64,000 nt of DNA from JBQTIY01 sp052387675. GTDB lineage: Bacteria; Planctomycetota; B15-G4. Numbering within the stretch: position 1 is the first letter of the stretch; every line of letters starts with the position of its first letter. Location of the stretch: NCBI GenBank assembly GCA_052387675.1, contig JBQTIY010000004.1:62001-126000 (forward strand), in the 5' to 3' direction. This document shows positions 33,829 through 43,570 of this stretch, one piece after another. The notes under the pieces were generated by a model that made no database searches, was not told the origin of the DNA, and saw nothing but the letters and a program-made list of their open reading frames with translations. The position numbers and the translations under genes are program-made.

Positions 33829-34949
33829 GGCGCCTCTACTTTGATCACAATGCGACGTGCCCGCTTCGGGCATCGGCGCGCCGGGCGCTATGGGATTGTC
33901 TCACCGGCCCGCCGCTCGGCAATCCATCGAGCGCACACGCTGACGGGCGCTTGGCTCGGTCTCTGTTGGAAGCTGCGCGACAGCGGCTAGCTGCCGCGAT
34001 CGACTGTCATAGGGATGAGATCGTCTTCACATCGGGAGGCACGGAATCCAACGCCTTGGCGCTCGCGACGGCGGCGGAGGGAGTCATCGCTCATTCGCCG
34101 CTTGAGCATCCGTCGATCCTGGCACCCCTGCGGAAGCGCGGTCGAGCGCACTCCTTGCCAGTCGATTCCGCCGGGCGCGTCTCACGAGAGGCGCCGCGTC
34201 TGCAAGGGTCACGCCAACCTGCACTTGTGACCGTTGGGCTCGCTAACCACGAGACGGGGGTCGTGCAGGATGTGCCTGCACTCGCCGAGACAGCGCGTTC
34301 TCTTAAGGCCAGGCTGCACACTGATGCAAGCCAAGCGTTCGGCAAATGCCCGCTTTCCTTCCGTCAGCTGTCCGTTGATCTCATGACGATCTCCGCGCAC
34401 AAGCTCGGTGGTCCTGTCGGCATTGGTGCGCTGATCATTCGTCGCGGAACGTCCGTACCAGCTCTGCTCCTGGGTGGACCTCAAGAGGCGGGCTTTCGTG
34501 CGGGTACCGAAGCAGTTGCGCTCGCGCAGTCCTTCGCCGCTGCGGCAGAAGAGGCGGTAACGATGCTGCCCGAGGCGCTGTCGCGCTGGGCGAGCTGGAC
34601 GCTCAGACTCCAAGAACTGCTGCTCAGGGCTGTTCCCAATCTCGTTGTCCATACTCCGCCGACTGATTCGCTTGCGAACACGCTGTGTGTCTCACTTCCG
34701 GGGTGCCCTGGCGCGGCACTTGTTCAGCGGTTTGATCTAGAAGGTGTGAGCGTTTCGCACGGATCCGCGTGTGCAACAGGCTCGCTTGAGCCCTCTCCAG
34801 TCCTGCTCGCACTCGGTGTCGACGAAGCTCTTGCCCGCTGCTCACTTCGCCTGAGCGTCGGCCCCGCCAACTCGGCAGACGACGTCGAGGAGTTCGGTCT
34901 GCGGCTGCGGAGCGTGCTTCGTGATGTCAGACCTCGGCTGCTCGTCTGA
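33825..34949 (+). CDS. cysteine desulfurase (IscS/NifS-like)
   Basis: A 374-residue PLP enzyme freeing sulfur from cysteine as a persulfide. The PLP Lys is in ISAHKLGGPVG, the cofactor-binding TSGGTESN is near residue 65, the His/Asn region reads ANHETGV (His in place of the usual second Asn), and the mobile catalytic Cys is in GSACATGS near residue 310. GTG starts with a GTGA overlap to bshA. Its place at the end of the bacillithiol operon suggests supply of sulfur for thiol or cofactor chemistry, though Fe-S cluster or tRNA thiolation use is equally possible. Confidence 0.9.
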   Translation: MRRLYFDHNATCPLRASARRALWDCLTGPPLGNPSSAHADGRLARSLLEAARQRLAAAIDCHRDEIVFTSGGTESNALALATAAEGVIAHSPLEHPSILAPLRKRGRAHSLPVDSAGRVSREAPRLQGSRQPALVTVGLANHETGVVQDVPALAETARSLKARLHTDASQAFGKCPLSFRQLSVDLMTISAHKLGGPVGIGALIIRRGTSVPALLLGGPQEAGFRAGTEAVALAQSFAAAAEEAVTMLPEALSRWASWTLRLQELLLRAVPNLVVHTPPTDSLANTLCVSLPGCPGAALVQRFDLEGVSVSHGSACATGSLEPSPVLLALGVDEALARCSLRLSVGPANSADDVEEFGLRLRSVLRDVRPRLLV

Positions 34950-35296
34950 CGCCGCCAGCACGACAAGTTTGTGACCGCGTGTTCGAATGCGTGTGCTGCC
35001 GCCGTGCGAATCAGGGGCGATGCTCACGTGCGCCCCGTTACGACGCGACGCGTCCTCCGACTGAGGCTGGCTCGTGACAGCCGCGGAACCGCGAGTGTGC
35101 GCGACGGTCGTGCGCCATCCGTTGACACGTTGCGAGCCAGCGCGCTAAAAACTTCCCTCTCTCGTGCGACGCGGGCGGCTTCGGCGCGGGCCAGCATCAT
35201 CAGTTGAGCGAAGTCCGAGAGATCCCGCAGCGCTTCGGGGGTTGTGCAACGCAGATCAGAGCCGGCGCGAGCCGGTACATGGAGGGCCCTTGCCGA
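34950..35296. other. 347-bp gap before dnaA
   Basis: No gene is recognised. A minus-strand frame covering part of it (35024-35341) runs into dnaA and has no family look; rpmH, often found next to dnaA, was searched by eye and is not there. No clear DnaA box was seen. A GGAGGG ribosome site sits at the right edge. Confidence 0.6.
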
Positions 35297-36706
35297 ATGA
35301 GTGTCTCTGAAAGCCCGTTGGCAAGTCGTTCCAAGATGCACGAGGCCCTGCGGGCCTTGGTGACGAAGCAGCAGTACGACCTCTGGTTCGCCTCGGTCGA
35401 GATCGTGGCGATCGAGCCCACCGGCATCACGGTTTCGGTTGCCAACCCCTTTATCCGCGACTGGCTCGCCACCTACTACGGCGGCGTCCTCAGGTCGGCG
35501 GCTGCCTGCTGCCTTGGCTTTGAGGCACCCGTCCTCGTCACCCTGTCAGAACCGGAGGCCCTGCCAACACCCGAAGTGCTCACGGCTCCACAGGTTGATC
35601 GCGCGCCCGCGGCTGTCACGGCCACGCCTCTCAAAGCTGCTGAGGCAGCCGCCTCGAACCAAGCCTTCTTCGCACACCACTCTGATGTCGCCCTGAACGA
35701 CAAATACACTTTCGAGGATTTCGTCGTCGGCCCCAACAATCGCTTGGCGCACGCAGCTGCCCGCGCGGTCGCCGATGCTCCCGCTGAGTCCTACAATCCG
35801 CTCTTTCTGCACGGCGGGGTTGGGCTGGGAAAGACCCACCTCTTGCAGGCCATTTGCCACCAAGCGTTGCGCTCGGGACGCGCCCTCAACGTCCTCTTCC
35901 TTTCCAGCGAGACCTTCGTCAATCAGTTCATCGGCGCCATCGAACGCGGCGAACTGTCGCGCTTCCGTTACAAGTACCGGAATGTCGACATGCTGCTGGT
36001 CGACGACATCCACCTGCTCGCCAACAAGGACCGCACGCAGGAGGAGTTCTTTCATACTTTCAATGCGCTCTACAACGCGGGCCGCCAAGTCGTGCTCAGC
36101 AGCGACAGCCCCGCGCAGGACATTCCGACGCTCAAGGCCCGCCTCGTCAGCCGCTTCCGATGGGGGCTCGAGGCTGAACTCGCCCCGCCGGGCTACGAAA
36201 CCAGACTCGCCATCCTGCGCCGCAAGGCTCAGGATCGAAAGGCCGAGGTGCCCGAGGAGGTGCTCGGCATGCTGGCCGAGCAGATCGACACCAACATTCG
36301 CGAACTCGAGGGGGCGATCACGAAGGTCATTGGCTATGGCCAACTCATCCACCGCTCGATCGACCTAGACCTCGCCCACCAAGCTCTCGGCCTTCGGCCG
36401 GGAGGCTCCCTGCGGCCGGTCACTGGAATGGACCGCATCCTGGAGGTCGTCTGTAAGCACTTCGGAGTCCGGGTCGCTGAAATCTCGGGTCGACGCCGCA
36501 CCCAGTCCATCGCGCTTCCCAGGCAGGTTGCGATGTTCCTCTCTCGAAAACTCACGTCGCTTTCTCTGGAGGAGGTTGGCGGACACTTCGGGGGCCGTGA
36601 CCACTCAACCGTGCTGTACGCCGTCGACAGGGTCCGCTCGCGAATGGAAACGGACAGGAACTTCGCGCAACTCATGGCTGACCTTGAGAGTCGGGCTCAG
36701 CGTTGA
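35297..36706 (+). CDS. dnaA: chromosomal replication initiator DnaA
   Basis: ATG 35297 was chosen because GGAGGG lies about 10 nt upstream and the conserved domain I begins shortly after (ALVTKQQYDLWF); the frame extends upstream to 35204. The 469-residue protein has domain I, a Pro/Ala-rich domain II, the AAA+ domain with Walker A GGVGLGKTH (near 173) and Walker B LLVDDIHLL, the sensor segments, and domain IV ending with the DnaA signature GRDHSTVLYAV. It should bind the DnaA boxes downstream. Confidence 0.97.
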   Translation: MSVSESPLASRSKMHEALRALVTKQQYDLWFASVEIVAIEPTGITVSVANPFIRDWLATYYGGVLRSAAACCLGFEAPVLVTLSEPEALPTPEVLTAPQVDRAPAAVTATPLKAAEAAASNQAFFAHHSDVALNDKYTFEDFVVGPNNRLAHAAARAVADAPAESYNPLFLHGGVGLGKTHLLQAICHQALRSGRALNVLFLSSETFVNQFIGAIERGELSRFRYKYRNVDMLLVDDIHLLANKDRTQEEFFHTFNALYNAGRQVVLSSDSPAQDIPTLKARLVSRFRWGLEAELAPPGYETRLAILRRKAQDRKAEVPEEVLGMLAEQIDTNIRELEGAITKVIGYGQLIHRSIDLDLAHQALGLRPGGSLRPVTGMDRILEVVCKHFGVRVAEISGRRRTQSIALPRQVAMFLSRKLTSLSLEEVGGHFGGRDHSTVLYAVDRVRSRMETDRNFAQLMADLESRAQR

Positions 36707-37030
36707 ATTCGAACAGGGTAGGGGTCACGAATCAGGTCATGGCACCAGGGCTGGGCTCGAATACCTCCACGGGGTTGTGGACTTCATGGGGTGATCCTGC
36801 CAGGTCATTCCGGCTCGACCGAGACTTGTCAGTGCCGGGGCCCTTCCTGTCAGACCCGAAGGTTCGGTCGACGGTGAATCTCGTATCCCAGTCTGCACGT
36901 GCGCAGATCGGCACAAGCCGCTCCTGAACAAGGCCTTGCAAACCACGAATTTCAGTTCTCCACAGATCGAACGCCCCTCTGAATATGAAGTCTTTTTCTC
37001 TAAGATGAATGAGGCCTTACGGACACAACT
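36707..37030. other. dnaA-dnaN spacer, candidate origin of replication
   Basis: 324 bp without a gene between dnaA and dnaN. It contains TTCTCCACA (36956-36964), one mismatch from the TTATCCACA DnaA box, and beyond it a visibly AT-rich stretch (about 36980-37010) that could unwind. A TAAGAT (37001-37006) might be a dnaN -10 element. Fewer boxes are seen than in typical origins, so the call rests on context. Cumulative GC skew and box clustering would settle it. Confidence 0.55.
36956..36964 (+). promoter_or_regulatory. near-consensus DnaA box
   Basis: TTCTCCACA differs from TTATCCACA only at the third base. It lies 67 nt upstream of dnaN and just before an AT-rich stretch. No second equally good copy was found in the spacer. 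Confidence 0.5.
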
Positions 37031-38146
37031 ATGCACCTTCACTCACCTCGCGAACCCTTCCTGAACGCCCTGCAACTCGCAGCGTCTTTCTGCGCTGTGC
37101 GGAGCCCTAAACAGGTCTTGATGGATGTTCTCATCGAGGCCTCCAACGGCGAGGTCGTGCTTCAGGCCAGTGATGCCGAGGTCTCGATTCGCACTCGCTT
37201 TGCCGACCCTGGGGTCCGAGGCGAGGGGCGGGCCGCCCTGCCCGCGGGGACGCTGCTCTCGGCGGTTCGCAACCTGCCCGGGGAAGTTGTGTCGATTCAA
37301 GAGTCAGGGTCGCTTATCGAGATTTCGGGCGGCCCAGCGCTGTTCAAGCTGCATGGCGATGATCCCAGCCTCTTTCCTCTACCGCCCATGCCGGCCTTTG
37401 AGCCAGGTACCGGGACTGGCACTGTGACCTTGCCGCTGCCAGCTTTTCTGGATCTGTGCGCGCGCACGATGTTCGCGGCGGCCAAGGACATTGGCCGTTA
37501 CGCCTTCAATGGCGTGCTGCTCGAATTGGATCAGCACGAAATCACATTGGTCGCGACGGATGGGCGGCGCCTGTCCTTGGCGAGACTGCCCTGCGAGACC
37601 GGCGTCAAGGAACGCAGCACCAGCATCATTCCGGTGAAGGGTTTGGTTCAGCTGCAGCGCGCAGCGGGAGCAGGCTCAGGCGATCTCCGCATCGTGGTGA
37701 CACGAGACAAGGTCTGCTTCGGTCTCGGTCACACGGAGATTCTGGTGCAGCTCGTCGAAGGGGAGTTCCCAGACTTCCGGGCAGTTCTGCCCAAGCAGAA
37801 GGACATGCCTCGCGAAGTGCTGCTCGACCGGGAGGAGCTCGTCCTGGCGATTCACCGAGCCGCCGTTACGGCCGGCGACCAGGCGCGGAGCGTCGAATTG
37901 AGTTTCGAGCAGGGCAAGCTTCGCGTCTCCTCGCGGCAAGAGGGCGTCGGTGAGTCCCGCAGCGAGCTGGGGGTCAGCTACGAAGGCGATGCGGTGGGGA
38001 TCCGATTCAATCCGGAATTCCTCGGTGAGTATCTGCGAGCACTGCCAGACCCATCCGTCACCTTTCGCTTCAAGGATCGCGCTTCGGCAGGTCTCTTCAG
38101 CGCAGGCGAAGCATCGCTCTATGTCGTGATGCCGATCACATCGTGA
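37031..38146 (+). CDS. dnaN: DNA polymerase III beta sliding clamp
   Basis: A 371-residue clamp with three topologically similar domains. The ASNGEVVLQASDAEVSIRTRF segment, GRYAFNGVLLELD in the second domain and the C-terminal YVVMPIT are typical. Starts at ATG 37031 without an obvious Shine-Dalgarno sequence. Order dnaA-dnaN-dciA-gyrB is a classic origin cluster. Confidence 0.96.
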   Translation: MHLHSPREPFLNALQLAASFCAVRSPKQVLMDVLIEASNGEVVLQASDAEVSIRTRFADPGVRGEGRAALPAGTLLSAVRNLPGEVVSIQESGSLIEISGGPALFKLHGDDPSLFPLPPMPAFEPGTGTGTVTLPLPAFLDLCARTMFAAAKDIGRYAFNGVLLELDQHEITLVATDGRRLSLARLPCETGVKERSTSIIPVKGLVQLQRAAGAGSGDLRIVVTRDKVCFGLGHTEILVQLVEGEFPDFRAVLPKQKDMPREVLLDREELVLAIHRAAVTAGDQARSVELSFEQGKLRVSSRQEGVGESRSELGVSYEGDAVGIRFNPEFLGEYLRALPDPSVTFRFKDRASAGLFSAGEASLYVVMPITS

Positions 38147-38172
38147 TCCTGACGCAAAGCTAGAGAGCTGGA

Positions 38173-38483
38173 ATGGCACGACGAGGGACCACAGAGAGCC
38201 TGGGGCAGATTCTGGCCAGCCTGATGCAGAAGCGCGCCTTTGCGCGCCCGCTCGCGTTGGAGGCCTGGAAAGCGGCCTGGCAGCGGGCCGCAGGTCAACG
38301 GCTGTCTGCGCGGACGCGAGTCGTTGGTTACCGCGACGGCGTGCTGACCGTGGAGACGGCTTCGGCGGCTCAGCGCTACGAATTGGAATCTTTTCACGGT
38401 CCGGCCCTGCTGGCCCTGCTGCAGGCAGACACCACCGTGCCCACGCTACGCAAATTGATGTTCCGCACTGGAAACGCAGCCCC

Positions 38484-38487
<4 letters not shown>
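38173..38487 (+). CDS. dciA: DUF721/DciA-like helicase-loading protein
   Basis: A 104-residue protein with the DUF721 pattern: a helical start (LGQILASLMQ), WKAAWQRAAGQRLSARTRVVGYRDGVLTVET and a C-terminal helix. DciA is the common ancestral partner for replicative helicase loading in bacteria that lack DnaC or DnaI. It overlaps gyrB by 4 nt (ATGA). Short proteins of this family are divergent, so the name is moderately confident; context supports it. Confidence 0.82.
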
Positions 38488-40889
<2,402 letters not shown>

Positions 40890-40895
40890 GCGATC

Positions 40896-41216
40896 TCAGC
40901 CATTGGGCGGGGGCGCATGCAGCTCGTCGTCCGCGGGAGGCGGCGAGTCCGTCGAGGGCGGGTGAGCTTCCGCAGGGGCCGACGTCTCGGCGATCTGAGG
41001 CGGGGTGTGCAGCGGGGGCCCGGCGGACGGCGTCGTGCTCGTATCCACTGAACGTGCCAGCTCGTTGGCGGCGGCCCGCCAGCGGGCGACAGTCCGGCCG
41101 GCCCGCCGCGCGATGTCTGGGAGGTCGCCCCCGAACATCATGATCGCGGCCAACGCAATGATGAGCAGTTCGACCGGGCCCACGTCGAGCAGGGCCAGCG
41201 TTGTCAGGTTGCTCAT
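40896..41216 (-). CDS. tatA: TatA/E-like twin-arginine translocase component
   Basis: A 106-residue protein with one N-terminal span (GPVELLIIALAAIMMFGG), the FG hinge and an amphipathic helix (LPDIARRAGRTVARWR), followed by a long Pro/Ala/Glu tail. It lies in the last position of the LPS operon, overlapping the lptD-like stop by 4 nt, an unusual neighbourhood for a Tat gene. TatA versus TatB cannot be fixed without TatC, and none is nearby. Confidence 0.85.
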   Translation of the reverse strand: MSNLTTLALLDVGPVELLIIALAAIMMFGGDLPDIARRAGRTVARWRAAANELARSVDTSTTPSAGPPLHTPPQIAETSAPAEAHPPSTDSPPPADDELHAPPPNG

Positions 41217-43570
41217 CGCCCGTATCTCCCTCCGATGGTGTCGAGCAGCGCTGCCCCGGGATCGCTGTCGATGGGTTTGAAGCGCAGCCGTGCCTCGAAC
41301 TCGTCTTCGGTCTTGCCCAGGGCCGACACGCCGCGTCGCTCGCTCACTTCAAGATCGATGATCCAGCAGTGAGCCCACTGGCGCAGCAGGATGCCGCTGC
41401 GCGCAGTGGCTTGATTGAGGGCGTCGGTCTGATGAAAGACGCCGACAGTCCACTTGGGATTGAGCAGCCATTCCAGCCCGACCGTCCGGAAGTCGAACTG
41501 GCGGCGCACCTTGCTGTTGGCCAGCGTAAGCCGCCGCCCCTCGCCCAGCACCGTCGAATAGCTGGCATAGGACTCTGACCAGTGCGTGTCCTCGACGTCA
41601 AACTCGGCTCGCCAGCGCAGATCCGCTTGGCGTAATCCCGGCACTCGGGCGGCCGGCCTCCAGAGTGCGTCCAGCCGCAACGGGCCCCAGCGCTCGCCGG
41701 CATTGTCGCGCGAGGCATGCGGAAAGTACGGGAGCACGAGGTCGGCGTCGAAGAGCGTGACGACCCGTCCCTCTTGATGAGTTTGGACGCGGTCTCGCAG
41801 CCCGAGCTCCAGGAACTCGACTTCGTTGAGCTGCTCGGTGGCGTCTATGGCGAGCAGCTCCACGGGATCGTGCGTGACGGCGAAGCGGTTCAGCCAGGCC
41901 ACGCGCGCTTCGACGATGCGCCGCAGTCCCTCGATGTTCCAGCGTTCGCTGAAGGCTTCTCGCGTTCCGCTCCAGAGCCGTGACCATTCGGCGCCGAGTC
42001 CACCAGCAAAGCGCGTCTCAGAACCATCGGCTACCGTTTGCTCGAAGACCGTGACGTCGGTCACGGTCTTGAGCTGCAGCCGATCGCCATTCGGCAAATC
42101 GAAGGGCCAGAAGCCATCGCCACCGGCTCCGCCGCGGAAGGAGCGCGCGCTTGGCAGGCCCGTAGCGTCGTCGGGCAGGAGCCGAGCGTTGTCCACGAAG
42201 GCGCGGGCGTTCATGAAGCCTGAGCCCGGCACCGGCTCACCCGCTGCGCGGGCCTCCCAGCGGGGCTGGTACTCGACCTGGGTATCGAAGTCATTCAGCC
42301 GAGTGCTCGTCAGCAGACTCCAAGCGCGCTGGTCGACCACTTCGCGGTAGGAAATCGCGGTCTCCTGCGGCTTGTCGAGCTTGAACTCGTCTTCGTAGTA
42401 CTCGTTGAGGAAGTTGCGGTCGCTCTGTCTTGAGATTTCGATGTCCAGCACCCCTGAGTCACCGATGAGCGTGCGCTGTTCGAGGTCCAAGCGGCCACGG
42501 GTCTTCTCAGGCACAGGCACATCGAGATGGTCTGTGCCGGCTTGGTCGTTGATGAAGGCGCCCAACAGGCGGCCGCGCGTGTGCTGATTGCGATAGCGCA
42601 GACTCGGCTCGATGAAGAATCCGCGGCGCGAGAAGCGGCTGAGCTCGAGCCCCCACTCAGCATTCCAGTTGGCGGGTTCAGCGCCGAAGAGCCCGGCGAG
42701 CCCCGACATGAGCCCTCCAGCGTCCCCTTCCCATTCGGTCGTCAGCTCAGTGCCGAAGCGCGAGCTGCTCCCGATGTGGATGCGGCGCAGAAGCAAGTCA
42801 TCGCGATCGACGTTCACGTCGTAGCCGGGCCAAACCAGGATGGGCACATCGCCCACGCGCACCGTATTCAGGCCGGTGGTGAGCACGCGGCCCTCCGGGC
42901 GCGCTTCCAGGCGCGCCCAGGGCGTGCGAATGTGCCAGTGTGGATGCGCGAAACTGCAGCTCGTGTAGGAGAGTTCCTTCATGAGTGTGGTGCCGGACTG
43001 CAGCTTGCGCAGTAACTCGTAGCGCGCGACGAGCGGCAGGCCCTCCTGAACCTGGCTGCGCAGCTCGCCGTCAAGGACCGTGGCCACTCCAGTGCGGTTG
43101 TCCAGCAGGTAGTACGAGGCTCCGCTGACTCGTTCTTCGCCCTCATCCACGCTCACGTCACCGTCGAGGAAGATTTCGAGCACCCGCTCGCCGGCCACTG
43201 CGACCCCCGGCGTTGCGCTGGAATCGGCGCTGGAGGCGGGGGCCCCGCCGGCGTCGTCCTCCGTGGACTTGGGGGCCGCGAGCACAAGCACCAGCGTCTG
43301 ACCACGCAGTCGCCGACCCTCCATGTGGACTTCGACGCCGTCGAGAAAGACCCAGACGAATTGCTCGGGATGGACCGGGTCGCGAAAGCCGTACTGAGCG
43401 CCCGCCGGGAAAATCGTGATGGGGCCCCGGGCAGGCTGGCCGGGGCCGGGCGCGAGCGGCGTGGTCTGCTGGCTGAGGAGTTGCCCGGGCAGAAGCAGCA
43501 GTGCCAGTGCGCAGGCCGCGCACGCGGCGAGCATGCGCCGCACGAGCTGAACTCGTCGTGAACTAGTCAT
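41213..43570 (-). CDS. lptD: LptD-like outer-membrane LPS-assembly protein
   Basis: A 785-residue exported protein: a basic start, a long Leu/Ala signal peptide (residues ~12-32) and a beta-rich body. The N-terminal OstA-like region (residues ~50-190) includes an LFLDGDVSVDEGEERVSG-type repeat pattern and the C-terminal two thirds are amphipathic beta strands. The two pairs of disulfide Cys of E. coli LptD are not evident; Cys are sparse. It starts within the stop of the lptC-like gene (8-nt overlap). Transport of LPS to the outer leaflet is the expected role. Confidence 0.8.
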   Translation of the reverse strand: MTSSRRVQLVRRMLAACAACALALLLLPGQLLSQQTTPLAPGPGQPARGPITIFPAGAQYGFRDPVHPEQFVWVFLDGVEVHMEGRRLRGQTLVLVLAAPKSTEDDAGGAPASSADSSATPGVAVAGERVLEIFLDGDVSVDEGEERVSGASYYLLDNRTGVATVLDGELRSQVQEGLPLVARYELLRKLQSGTTLMKELSYTSCSFAHPHWHIRTPWARLEARPEGRVLTTGLNTVRVGDVPILVWPGYDVNVDRDDLLLRRIHIGSSSRFGTELTTEWEGDAGGLMSGLAGLFGAEPANWNAEWGLELSRFSRRGFFIEPSLRYRNQHTRGRLLGAFINDQAGTDHLDVPVPEKTRGRLDLEQRTLIGDSGVLDIEISRQSDRNFLNEYYEDEFKLDKPQETAISYREVVDQRAWSLLTSTRLNDFDTQVEYQPRWEARAAGEPVPGSGFMNARAFVDNARLLPDDATGLPSARSFRGGAGGDGFWPFDLPNGDRLQLKTVTDVTVFEQTVADGSETRFAGGLGAEWSRLWSGTREAFSERWNIEGLRRIVEARVAWLNRFAVTHDPVELLAIDATEQLNEVEFLELGLRDRVQTHQEGRVVTLFDADLVLPYFPHASRDNAGERWGPLRLDALWRPAARVPGLRQADLRWRAEFDVEDTHWSESYASYSTVLGEGRRLTLANSKVRRQFDFRTVGLEWLLNPKWTVGVFHQTDALNQATARSGILLRQWAHCWIIDLEVSERRGVSALGKTEDEFEARLRFKPIDSDPGAALLDTIGGRYGR

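Noticed and set aside
35024..35341. rpmH or another small gene next to dnaA
   Set aside because: The frame does not look like ribosomal protein L34 and overlaps the dnaA start.
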